Assembly: GCA_032622095.1 (NCBI GenBank)
Contig: CP136069.1
Span: 103,568,278 to 103,632,277, forward strand
Direction of reading: 5' to 3'
Length of the DNA: 64,000 nucleotides
Source of the DNA: Siphonodentalium dalli
Taxonomy: Eukaryota > Mollusca > Scaphopoda > Gadilida > Siphonodentaliidae
Shown: piece after piece, positions 24,245-37,500 of the stretch
Layout: the number at the start of each line of letters is the position of its first letter
Numbering within the stretch: position 1 is the stretch's first letter
Position numbers and translations under genes: made by a program
The notes under the pieces: model-generated
Databases searched by the model: none
The model's input: only the letters and a program-made list of their open reading frames with translations
What the model was told of the DNA's origin: nothing

Positions 24245-27200
24245 CTTCGGAGGAGATGTGTTATCAAGCACATGGGCCCAAATTTCAAACTTTGAGGGCC
24301 CGTAACTCTTGCATTTCTTCTCGGATTTCAAAAATCCTTTCCGGTATGAGTTTGTTTTCGTTCGGGAAATACATAAACTTAAATATATGAATGTCAATCA
24401 AAATTTTATTTTTCAAAAAATTTGCCCCCACCCCAGTGTCAAAATATATGTCCGACCCTGCCAAATTTTCCTTCTCTGACTAAACTGACAACGGTCAACA
24501 CGACTATGAAAACCACATGCAGTTATCTGGAATGATACAAGAGGACAACAGAGTACAATCAAATAGAGGTTTGCCAACTATGGGCGGTAACTCCTCAGGG
24601 AAAGCGCGGACACAAGTTCTGATGCCCGTGGGCAGTAGGGCATATCGAGATGTGCATACAGTCCAATTTTCGATGCTCTGCTCCTTATAATTTCCGAGAT
24701 AATAAAATGACATTTTTTCAGATAAAGGGAGATAACTCATCGGGGAAAACGCGGACAATATTCGTTATGCGACGATGGCATACAACTCTTTGATCCCAAG
24801 ATACGTACTAAGTTTTAGTGTGCTACTCCTGGTACTTTTCGAGTAATAAGGGTTGCAAAAGTGTCCAGTATAATAATAATGAAAAATAATCGAAAAAGGG
24901 CCATAACTCTGTCAAAAGATATTGGACCAACATCCGGATACCATTATTTTTAGTAGACCTTAGATGCCTTCATTCGCTAGAGATTTCGCGGTCCTCCTCC
25001 CATTAGTTTCGGAGTATTTCCAATTAAACAGAAAACGGCCGCAATAGAAAAACAATATACTTCCTTGGTTACACCATGGAAGTATAATAATAGGGAAAAT
25101 CATGAGTGGAAAGAATCGCAGTTTCGGGACGGAAAATATAAGTATTGTGAGTATATGTTGTCCTAACATGTGTAGGTTGATCTCAAGTGTTTGGACGTGA
25201 CCCCACCCCTACCTCGAAATTGGGTGATGGGATTGGGATAACATCAACCCTGGCACAAAATGCGAAGTTTGAGGGCCCGTAACTCCGTTAGTTTCCAACG
25301 GATTTAAAAATTGTTTTCAGTTTTGCGATCTGCCGCTGACCTAGATTGCACAACATAAATTTCATCTGATTCGAACCCGAATAACACTTTGGTTATTGGA
25401 AAGCATATGGGCCCAAATTCAAAATTGGATGGCCAAAATCTCCGCCATTTTCACACGGATTTACGATCTGTTTTCAGCTTCGAGATCAACGTATATGGTA
25501 GATGTTACATTCCAAGTTTCATCTGATTCGGAGAAGAATAAAAAAATGGTACCACGGACTACCCCTCCCCTGACCCACAATACTGAACCGACACTGGCAA
25601 AATTTGGTCCACCGCGTGCCCTCTTCAGTCCGTACGTATTTTCGTAACAGATGACATCCTATGTTCGATATCTTCGGAGGAGATGTGTTATCAAGCACAT
25701 GGGTCCAAAATTGCAAAGTTTGAGGGTCCGCAATTATGTCAGTTTTCGATGGATTTTCGAAATTCTTTCAATTTCGAGATCGACTGATGTTGGAGATGTT
25801 ATATTCCAAGTTTCATCTGATTCGGAGAAGAATTACAAATTGGTACCACGGACCACCCCTCCCCAGACCCACAATAATGAACAGACACTGGACAAATTTG
25901 TCCCACCGCGTGCTCTCTTCCGTCCGCACACGTTGGCGTATCAGATGATATCCTATGTTCGATACCTTCGGAGGAGATGTGTTATCAAGCACATGGGCCC
26001 AAATTTCAAACTTTGAGGGCCCGTAACTCTTGCATTTCTTCTCGGATTTCAAAAATCCTTTCCGGTATGAGTTTGTTTTCGTTCGGGAAATACATAAACT
26101 TAAATATATGAATGTCAATCAAAATTTTATTTTTCAAAAAATTTGCCCCCACCCCAGTGTCAAAATATATGTCCGACCCTGCCAAATTTTCCTTCTCTGA
26201 CTAAACTGACAACGGTCAACACGACTATGAAAACCACATGCAGTTATCTGGAATGATACAAGAGGACAACAGAGTACAATCAAATAGAGGTTTGCCAACT
26301 ATGGGCGGTAACTCCTCAGGGAAAGCGCGGACACAAGTTCTGATGCCCGTGGGCAGTAGGGCATATCGAGATGTGCATACAGTCCAATTTTCGATGCTCT
26401 GCTCCTTATAATTTCCGAGATAATAAAATGACATTTTTTCAGATAAAGGGAGATAACTCATCGGGGAAAACGCGGACAATATTCGTTATGCGACGATGGC
26501 ATACAACTCTTTGATCCCAAGATACGTACTAAGTTTTAGTGTGCTACTCCTGGTACTTTTCGAGTAATAAGGGTTGCAAAAGTGTCCAGTATAATAATAA
26601 TGAAAAATAATCGAAAAAGGGCCATAACTCTGTCAAAAGATATTGGACCAACATCCGGATACCATTATTTTTAGTAGACCTTAGATGCCTTCATTCGCTA
26701 GAGATTTCGCGGTCCTCCTCCCATTAGTTTCGGAGTATTTCCAATTAAACAGAAAACGGCCGCAATAGAAAAACAATATACTTCCTTGGTTACACCATGG
26801 AAGTATAATAATAGGGAAAATCATGAGTGGAAAGAATCGCAGTTTCGGGACGGAAAATATAAGTATTGTGAGTATATGTTGTCCTAACATGTGTAGGTTG
26901 ATCTCAAGTGTTTGGACGTGACCCCACCCCTACCTCGAAATTGGGTGACGGGATTGGGATAACATCAACCCTGGCACAAAATGCGAAGTTTGAGGGCCCG
27001 TAACTCCGTTAGTTTCCAACGGATTTAAAAATTGTTTTCAGTTTTGCGATCTGCCGCTGACCTAGATTGCACAACATAAATTTCATCTGATTCGAACCCG
27101 AATAACACTTTGGTTATTGGAAAGCATATGGGCCCAAATTCAAAATTGGATGGCCAAAATCTCCGCCATTTTCACACGGATTTACGATCTGTTTTCAGCT

Positions 27201-28528
27201 TCGAGATCAACGTATATGGTAGATGTTACATTCCAAGTTTCATCTGATTCGGAGAAGAATAAAAAAATGGTACCACGGACTACCCCTCCCCTGACCCACA
27301 ATACTGAACCGACACTGGCAAAATTTGGTCCACCGCGTGCCCTCTTCAGTCCGTACGTATTTTCGTAACAGATGACATCCTATGTTCGATATCTTCGGAG
27401 GAGATGTGTTATCAAGCACATGGGTCCAAAATTGCAAAGTTTGAGGGTCCGCAATTATGTCAGTTTTCGATGGATTTTCGAAATTCTTTCAATTTCGAGA
27501 TCGACTGATGTTGGAGATGTTATATTCCAAGTTTCATCTGATTCGGAGAAGAATTACAAATTGGTACCACGGACCACCCCTCCCCAGACCCACAATAATG
27601 AACAGACACTGGACAAATTTGTCCCACCGCGTGCTCTCTTCCGTCCGCACACGTTGGCGTATCAGATGATATCCTATGTTCGATACCTTCGGAGGAGATG
27701 TGTTATCAAGCACATGGGCCCAAATTTCAAACTTTGAGGGCCCGTAACTCTTGCATTTCTTCTCGGATTTCAAAAATCCTTTCCGGTATGAGTTTGTTTT
27801 CGTTCGGGAAATACATAAACTTAAATATATGAATGTCAATCAAAATTTTATTTTTCAAAAAATTTGCCCCCACCCCAGTGTCAAAATATATGTCCGACCC
27901 TGCCAAATTTTCCTTCTCTGACTAAACTGACAACGGTCAACACGACTATGAAAACCACATGCAGTTATCTGGAATGATACAAGAGGACAACAGAGTACAA
28001 TCAAATAGAGGTTTGCCAACTATGGGCGGTAACTCCTCAGGGAAAGCGCGGACACAAGTTCTGATGCCCGTGGGCAGTAGGGCATATCGAGATGTGCATA
28101 CAGTCCAATTTTCGATGCTCTGCTCCTTATAATTTCCGAGATAATAAAATGACATTTTTTCAGATAAAGGGAGATAACTCATCGGGGAAAACGCGGACAA
28201 TATTCGTTATGCGACGATGGCATACAACTCTTTGATCCCAAGATACGTACTAAGTTTTAGTGTGCTACTCCTGGTACTTTTCGAGTAATAAGGGTTGCAA
28301 AAGTGTCCAGTATAATAATAATGAAAAATAATCGAAAAAGGGCCATAACTCTGTCAAAAGATATTGGACCAACATCCGGATACCATTATTTTTAGTAGAC
28401 CTTAGATGCCTTCATTCGCTAGAGATTTCGCGGTCCTCCTCCCATTAGTTTCGGAGTATTTCCAATTAAACAGAAAACGGCCGCAATAGAAAAACAATAT
28501 ACTTCCTTGGTTACACCATGGAAGTATA
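24245..28528. repeat. S2 satellite: 2.5 tandem copies of a 1,721-bp unit
   Basis: Copies begin at 24245, 25966 and 27687 ('cttcggaggagatgtg'), exactly 1,721 bp apart and almost identical; one visible difference is 'gggtgatggg' at 25212 versus 'gggtgacggg' one unit later. The third copy stops after the hairpin at 28498-28528 and runs straight into S1. Each unit has internal ~295-bp sub-repeats ('cttcggaggagatgtgttat' at 25671 and 25966; 'tccaagtttcatctgattcg' in both). S2 shares with S1 the phrases 'gggccataactctg', 'ccctacctcgaaatt', 'aacacgactatgaaaacc' (S1 'aacacgattacgagaacc') and the tatacttcc/ggaagtata hairpin, so it is a distant member of the same superfamily. Confidence 0.92.
25056..25086. 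repeat. S2 hairpin (also at 26777-26807 and 28498-28528)
   Basis: 'tatacttcc' and 'ggaagtata' are exact arms, extended by tgg/cca around a short 'ttaca' loop with one mismatch in the stem. It occupies the position in S2 that the 30-nt palindrome occupies in S1. The third copy sits exactly at the S2-to-S1 junction. Confidence 0.85.
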
Positions 28529-31500
28529 ATAATAGTGAAAAATAAAAAATTGAATAACAATATACTTCCATATTAAAATATGAAAGTATAATAAGGGAAT
28601 CGTTCGGAATTGATTGGAATGTCGATAGTATGGTTTATTGACATTTCTGTGTTCAGTTGGAACGTTCTGGTGTGACCCCCACCCATGCCTCGAAATTTGA
28701 TGACGCGGGTAGAAAAGTCGCCATATATCGGCCAATTTTCGAGATATCGAGCTAATATTTGCGCCATTGTGTCCGTATTTTATGCCCCTATAATATTTAC
28801 CAGGGTTTTGGTGAGGTATTGCGCCGATATTTTACTATGTAGGCCAATATGTATGTTGTTCAGTTTATACTTTTCGAATATCTCTCGCCTCTATCGACAT
28901 ACTGCGGCAAGTGGGTAATCGTTTAGAAGTACTAGAAATTCCCCATCGAATGACACCAAACACGTGACGATTGGTTGAAGGAATTTAAATTCATAGTGCA
29001 TTTTATGTAAACTTGAAAAAAAGGAAGGGGCCACAATTTCTACATTTCTCAACCGATTCATAAAATTCACTCATAATGACACTCAGTACATCTTATAGAT
29101 ACTTCACAACAAGTTTAGTTCAAATCAGCGACAAGAATTTTTTTTACAACTTTTGCCCCTCCCCTAGCCCGGAAAAAATTGAGCCGACCTTTGTCAAAAT
29201 GTCCTGGTTTGGTCTTCTGTCTATGTTTAAGACGCTCACATAGAGCAAATCCAGCTGTTGCGCTTCGTCTAGGAGAAGATCGGGACACAAGCACTTTCTA
29301 CACATGGACTTTATTAGTACATTTTTCGATGTGTTATAACTTGGTCATTTCTCACCCGATTTACAAAATTCTTTCACGAGTAGCATCAGTACATCGTATA
29401 GATACCCGACAGTAAAAATGGTTGGAATCGGTGACAAGAAAAAATTGACAAAGTTTGCACCCCTCCCCGGCTCAACAAATTGTTTTCGGACCTTGGTGAA
29501 AATTTCCCCGATTCGTGGCCTTTCGTTAGTTAACACGATTACGAGAACCGAATTCAGCTGCTTGACTTCTTACAGGAGAAAATCTCCGCACAAACTTTTT
29601 CCAAATTTTTTGTTTAAGGGCCATAACTCTGGTAAGCAAGTTAGGACACCAACCTAAATGTCCCGAGTCGCTGTAGGTCGGCAAGGTACACATACCTACC
29701 AAATTTCAATGTTTTATCTTTTAAACTTTCTGAGATATAAGGGTTACAAAATATATTAAGAATAAATAATAATAATAGTGAAAAATAAAAAATTGAATAA
29801 CAATATACTTCCATATTAAAATATGAAAGTATAATAAGGGAATCGTTCGGAATTGATTGGAATGTCGATAGTATGGTTTATTGACATTTCTGTGTTCAGT
29901 TGGAACGTTCTGGTGTGACCCCCACCCATGCCTCGAAATTTGATGACGCGGGTAGAAAAGTCGCCATATATCGGCCAATTTTCGAGATATCGAGCTAATA
30001 TTTGCGCCATTGTGTCCGTATTTTATGCCCCTATAATATTTACCAGGGTTTTGGTGAGGTATTGCGCCGATATTTTACTATGTAGGCCAATATGTATGTT
30101 GTTCAGTTTATACTTTTCGAATATCTCTCGCCTCTATCGACATACTGCGGCAAGTGGGTAATCGTTTAGAAGTACTAGAAATTCCCCATCGAATGACACC
30201 AAACACGTGACGATTGGTTGAAGGAATTTAAATTCATAGTGCATTTTATGTAAACTTGAAAAAAAGGAAGGGGCCACAATTTCTACATTTCTCAACCGAT
30301 TCATAAAATTCACTCATAATGACACTCAGTACATCTTATAGATACTTCACAACAAGTTTAGTTCAAATCAGCGACAAGAATTTTTTTTACAACTTTTGCC
30401 CCTCCCCTAGCCCGGAAAAATTTGAGCCGACCTTTGTCAAAATGTCCTGGTTTGGTCTTCTGTCTATGTTTAAGACGCTCACATAGAGCAAATCCAGCTG
30501 TTGCGCTTCGTCTAGGAGAAGATCGGGACACAAGCACTTTCTACACATGGACTTTATTAGTACATTTTTCGATGTGTTATAACTTGGTCATTTCTCACCC
30601 GATTTACAAAATTCTTTCACGAGTAGCATCAGTACATCGTATAGATACCCGACAGTAAAAATGGTTGGAATCGGTGACAAGAAAATATTGACAAAGTTTG
30701 CACCCCTCCCCGGGTCAACAAATTGTTTTCGGACCTTGGTGAAAATTTCCCCGATTCGTGGCCTTTCGTTAGTTAACACGATTACGAGAACCGAATTCAG
30801 CTGCTTGACTTCTTACAGGAGAAAATCTCCGCACAAACTTTTTCCAAATTTTTTGTTTAAGGGCCATAACTCTGGTAAGCAAGTTAGGACACCAACCTAA
30901 ATGTCCCGAGTCGCTGTAGGTCGGCAAGGTACACATACCTACCAAATTTCAATGTTTTATCTTTTAAACTTTCTGAGATATAAGGGTTACAAAATATATT
31001 AAGAATAAATAATAATAATAGTGAAAAATAAAAAATTGAATAACAATATACTTCCATATTAAAATATGAAAGTATAATAAGGGAATCGTTCGGAATTGAT
31101 TGGAATGTCGATAGTATGGTTTATTGACATTTCTGTGTTCAGTTGGAACGTTCTGGTGTGACCCCCACCCATGCCTCGAAATTTGATGACGCGGGTAGAA
31201 AAGTCGCCATATATCGGCCAATTTTCGAGATATCGAGCTAATATTTGCGCCATTGTGTCCGTATTTTATGCCCCTATAATATTTACCAGGGTTTTGGTGA
31301 GGTATTGCGCCGATATTTTACTATGTAGGCCAATATGTATGTTGTTCAGTTTATACTTTTCGAATATCTCTCGCCTCTATCGACATACTGCGGCAAGTGG
31401 GTAATCGTTTAGAAGTACTAGAAATTCCCCATCGAATGACACCAAACACGTGACGATTGGTTGAAGGAATTTAAATTCATAGTGCATTTTATGTAAACTT

Positions 31501-34500
31501 GAAAAAAAGGAAGGGGCCACAATTTCTACATTTCTCAACCGATTCATAAAATTCACTCATAATGACACTCAGTACATCTTATAGATACTTCACAACAAGT
31601 TTAGTTCAAATCAGCGACAAGAATTTTTTTTACAACTTTTGCCCCTCCCCTAGCCCGGAAAAAATTGAGCCGACCTTTGTCAAAATGTCCTGGTTTGGTC
31701 TTCTGTCTATGTTTAAGACGCTCACATAGAGCAAATCCAGCTGTTGCGCTTCGTCTAGGAGAAGATCGGGACACAAGCACTTTCTACACATGGACTTTAT
31801 TAGTACATTTTTCGATGTGTTATAACTTGGTCATTTCTCACCCGATTTACAAAATTCTTTCACGAGTAGCATCAGTACATCGTATAGATACCCGACAGTA
31901 AAAATGGTTGGAATCGGTGACAAGAAAAAAATTGACAAAGTTTGCACCCCTCCCCGGGTCAACAAATTGTTTTCGGACCTTGGTGAAAATTTCCCCGATT
32001 CGTGGCCTTTCGTTAGTTAACACGATTACGAGAACCGAATTCAGCTGCTTGACTTCTTACAGGAGAAAATCTCCGCACAAACTTTTTCCAAATTTATTTG
32101 TTTAAGGGCCATAACTCTGGTAAGCAAGTTAGGACACCAACCTGAATGTCCCGAGTCGCTGTAGGTCGGCAAGGTACACATACCTACCAAATTTCAATGT
32201 TTTATCTTTTAAACTTTCTGAGATATAAGGGTTACAAAATATATTAAGAATAAATAATAATAATAATAGTGAAAAATAAAAAATTGAATAACAATATACT
32301 TCCATATTAAAATATGAAAGTATAATAAGGGAATCGTTCGGAATTGATTGGAATGTCGATAGTATGGTTTATTGACATTTCTGTGTTCAGTTGGAACGTT
32401 CTGGTGTGACCCCCACCCATGCCTCGAAATTTGATGACGCGGGTAGAAAAGTCGCCATATATCGGCCAATTTTCGAGATATCGAGCTAATATTTGCGCCA
32501 TTGTGTCCGTATTTTATGCCCCTATAATATTTACCAGGGTTTTGGTGAGGTATTGCGCCGATATTTTACTATGTAGGCCAATATGTATGTTGTTCAGTTT
32601 ATACTTTTCGAATATCTCTCGCCTCTATCGACATACTGCGGCAAGTGGGTAATCGTTTAGAAGTACTAGAAATTCCCCATCGAATGACACCAAACACGTG
32701 ACGATTGGTTGAAGGAATTTAAATTCATAGTGCATTTTATGTAAACTTGAAAAAAAGGAAGGGGCCACAATTTCTACATTTCTCAACCGATTCATAAAAT
32801 TCACTCATAATGACACTCAGTACATCTTATAGATACTTCACAACAAGTTTAGTTCAAATCAGCGACAAGAATTTTTTTTACAACTTTTGCCCCTCCCCTA
32901 GCCCGGAAAAAATTGAGCCGACCTTTGTCAAAATGTCCTGGTTTGGTCTTCTGTCTATGTTTAAGACGCTCACATAGAGCAAATCCAGCTGTTGCGCTTC
33001 GTCTAGGAGAAGATCGGGACACAAGCACTTTCTACACATGGACTTTATTAGTACATTTTTCGATGTGTTATAACTTGGTCATTTCTCACCCGATTTACAA
33101 AATTCTTTCACGAGTAGCATCAGTACATCGTATAGATACCCGACAGTAAAAATGGTTGGAATCGGTGACAAGAAAAAATTGACAAAGTTTGCACCCCTCC
33201 CCGGGTCAACAAATTGTTTTCGGACCTTGGTGAAAATTTCCCCGATTCGTGGCCTTTCGTTAGTTAACACGATTACGAGAACCGAATTCAGCTGCTTGAC
33301 TTCTTACAGGAGAAAATCTCCGCACAAACTTTTTCCAAATTTTTTGTTTAAGGGCCATAACTCTGGTAAGCAAGTTAGGACGCCAACCTAAATGTCCCGA
33401 GTCGCTGTAGGTCGGCAAGGTACACATACCTACCAAATTTCAATGTTTTATCTTTTAAACTTTCTGAGATATAAGGGTTACAAAATATATTAAGAATAAA
33501 TAATAATAATAGTGAAAAATAAAAAATTGAATAACAATATACTTCCATATTAAAATATGAAAGTATAATAAGGGAATCGTTCGGAATTGATTGGAATGTC
33601 GATAGTATGGTTTATTGACATTTCTGTGTTCAGTTGGAACGTTCTGGTGTGACCCCCACCCATGCCTCGAAATTTGATGACGCGGGTAGAAAAGTCGCCA
33701 TATATCGGCCAATTTTCGAGATATCGAGCTAATATTTGCGCCATTGTGTCCGTATTTTATGCCCCTATAATATTTACCAGGGTTTTGGTGAGGTATTGCG
33801 CCGATATTTTACTATGTAGGCCAATATGTATGTTGTTCAGTTTATACTTTTCGAATATCTCTCGCCTCTATCGACATACTGCGGCAAGTGGGTAATCGTT
33901 TAGAAGTACTAGAAATTCCCCATCGAATGACACCAAACACGTGACGATTGGTTGAAGGAATTTAAATTCAAAGTGCATTTTATGTAAACATGAAAAAAAG
34001 GAAGGGGCCACAATTTCTACATTTCTCAACCGATTCATAAAATTCACTCATAATGACACTCAGTACATCTTATAGATACTTCACAACAAGTTTAGTTCAA
34101 ATCAGCGACAAGAATTTTTTTTACAACTTTTGCCCCTCCCCTAGCCCGGAAAAAATTGAGCCGACCTTTGTCAAAATGTCCTGGTTTGGTCTTCTGTCTA
34201 TGTTTAAGACGCTCACATAGAGCAAATCCAGCTGTTGCGCTTCGTCTAGGAGAAGATCGGGACACAAGCACTTTCTACACATGGACTTTATTAGTACATT
34301 TTTCGATGTGTTATAACTTGGTCATTTCTCACCCGATTTACAAAATTCTTTCACGAGTAGCATCAGTACATCGTATAGATACCCGACAGTAAAAATGGTT
34401 GGAATCGGTGACAAGAAAAAAATTGACAAAGTTTGCACCCCTCCCCGGGTCAACAAATTGTTTTCGGACCTTGGTGAAAATTTCCCCGATTCGTTGCCTT

Positions 34501-37500
34501 TCGTTAGTTAACACGATTACGAGAACCGAATTCAGCTGCTTGACTTCTTACAGGAGAAAATCTCCGCACAAACTTTTTCCAAATTTTTTGTTTAAGGGCC
34601 ATAACTCTGGTAAGCAAGTTAGGACGCCAACCTAAATGTCCCGAGTCGCTGTAGGTCGGCAAGGTACACATACCTACCAAATTTCAATGTTTTATCTTTT
34701 AAACTTTCTGAGATATAAGGGTTACAAAATATATTAAGAATAAATAATAATAATAGTGAAAAATAAAAAATTGAATAACAATATACTTCCATATTAAAAT
34801 ATGAAAGTATAATAAGGGAATCGTTCGGAATTGATTGGAATGTCGATAGTATGGTTTATTGACATTTCTGTGTTCAGTTGGAACGTTCTGGTGTGACCCC
34901 CACCCATGCCTCGAAATTTGATGACGCGGGTAGAAAAGTCGCCATATATCGGCCAATTTTCGAGATATCGAGCTAATATTTGCGCCATTGTGTCCGTATT
35001 TATGCCCCTATAATATTTACCAGGGTTTTGGTGAGGTATTGCGCCGATATTTTACTATGTAGGCCAATATGTATGTTGTTCAGTTTATACTTTTCGAATA
35101 TCTCTCGCCTCTATCGACATACTGCGGCAAGTGGGTAATCGTTTAGAAGTACTAGAAATTCCCCATCGAATGACACCAAACACGTGACGATTGGTTGAAG
35201 GAATTTAAATTCATAGTGCATTTTATGTAAACTTGAAAAAAAGGAAGGGGCCACAATTTCTACATTTCTCAACCGATTCATAAAATTCACTCATAATGAC
35301 ACTCAGTACATCTTATAGATACTTCACAACAAGTTTAGTTCAAATCAGCGACAAGAATTTTTTTTACAACTTTTGCCCCTCCCCTAGCCCGGAAAAAATT
35401 GAGCCGACCTTTGTCAAAATGTCCTGGTTTGGTCTTCTGTCTATGTTTAAGACGCTCACATAGAGCAAATCCAGCTGTTGCGCTTCGTCTAGGAGAAGAT
35501 CGGGACACAAGCACTTTCTACACATGGACTTTATTAGTACATTTTTCGATGTGTTATAACTTGGTCATTTCTCACCCGATTTACAAAATTCTTTCACGAG
35601 TAGCATCAGTACATCGTATAGATACCCGACAGTAAAAATGGTTGGAATCGGTGACAAGAAAAAATTGACAAAGTTTGCACCCCTCCCCGGGTCAACAAAT
35701 TGTTTTCGGACCTTGGTGAAAAATTCCCCGATTCGTGGCCTTTCGTTAGTTAACACGATTACGAGAACCGAATTCAGCTGCTTGACTTCTTACAGGAGAA
35801 AATCTCCGCACAAACTTTTTCCAAATTTTTTGTTTAAGGGCCATAACTCTGGTAAGCAAGTTAGGACACCAACCTAAATGTCCCGAGTCGCTGTAGGTCG
35901 GCAAGGTACACATACCTACCAAATTTCAATGTTTTATCTTTTAAACTTTCTGAGATATAAGGGTTACAAAATATATTAAGAATAAATAATAATAATAGTG
36001 AAAAATAAAAAATTGAATAACAATATACTTCCATATTAAAATATGAAAGTATAATAAGGGAATCGTTCGGAATTGATTGGAATGTCGATAGTATGGTTTA
36101 TTGACATTTCTGTGTTCAGTTGGAACGTTCTGGTGTGACCCCCACCCATGCCTCGAAATTTGATGACGCGGGTAGAAAAGTCGCCATATATCGGCCAATT
36201 TTCGAGATATCGAGCTAATATTTGCGCCATTGTGTCCGTATTTTATGCCCCTATAATATTTACCAGGGTTTTGGTGAGGTATTGCGCCGATATTTTACTA
36301 TGTAGGCCAATATGTATGTTGTTCAGTTTATACTTTTCGAATATCTCTCGCCTCTATCGACATACTGCGGCAAGTGGGTAATCGTTTAGAAGTACTAGAA
36401 ATTCCCCATCGAATGACACCAAACACGTGACGATTGGTTGAAGGAATTTAAATTCAAAGTGCATTTTATGTAAACATGAAAAAAAGGAAGGGGCCACAAT
36501 TTCTACATTTCTCAACCGATTCATAAAATTCACTCATAATGACACTCAGTACATCTTATAGATACTTCACAACAAGTTTAGTTCAAATCAGCGACAAGAA
36601 TTTTTTTTACAACTTTTGCCCCTCCCCTAGCCCGGAAAAAATTGAGCCGACCTTTGTCAAAATGTCCTGGTTTGGTCTTCTGTCTATGTTTAAGACGCTC
36701 ACATAGAGCAAATCCAGCTGTTGCGCTTCGTCTAGGAGAAGATCGGGACACAAGCACTTTCTACACATGGACTTTATTAGTACATTTTTCGATGTGTTAT
36801 AACTTGGTCATTTCTCACCCGATTTACAAAATTCTTTCACGAGTAGCATCAGTACATCGTATAGATACCCGACAGTAAAAATGGTTGGAATCGGTGACAA
36901 GAAAAAAATTGACAAAGTTTGCACCCCTCCCCGGGTCAACAAATTGTTTTCGGACCTTGGTGAAAATTTCCCCGATTCGTTGCCTTTCGTTAGTTAACAC
37001 GATTACGAGAACCGAATTCAGCTGCTTGACTTCTTACAGGAGAAAATCTCCGCACAAACTTTTTCCAAATTTTTTGTTTAAGGGCCATAACTCTGGTAAG
37101 CAAGTTAGGACGCCAACCTAAATGTCCCGAGTCGCTGTAGGTCGGCAAGGTACACATACCTACCAAATTTCAATGTTTTATCTTTTAAACTTTCTGAGAT
37201 ATAAGGGTTACAAAATATATTAAGAATAAATAATAATAATAGTGAAAAATAAAAAATTGAATAACAATATACTTCCATATTAAAATATGAAAGTATAATA
37301 AGGGAATCGTTCGGAATTGATTGGAATGTCGATAGTATGGTTTATTGACATTTCTGTGTTCAGTTGGAACGTTCTGGTGTGACCCCCACCCATGCCTCGA
37401 AATTTGATGACGCGGGTAGAAAAGTCGCCATATATCGGCCAATTTTCGAGATATCGAGCTAATATTTGCGCCATTGTGTCCGTATTTATGCCCCTATAAT

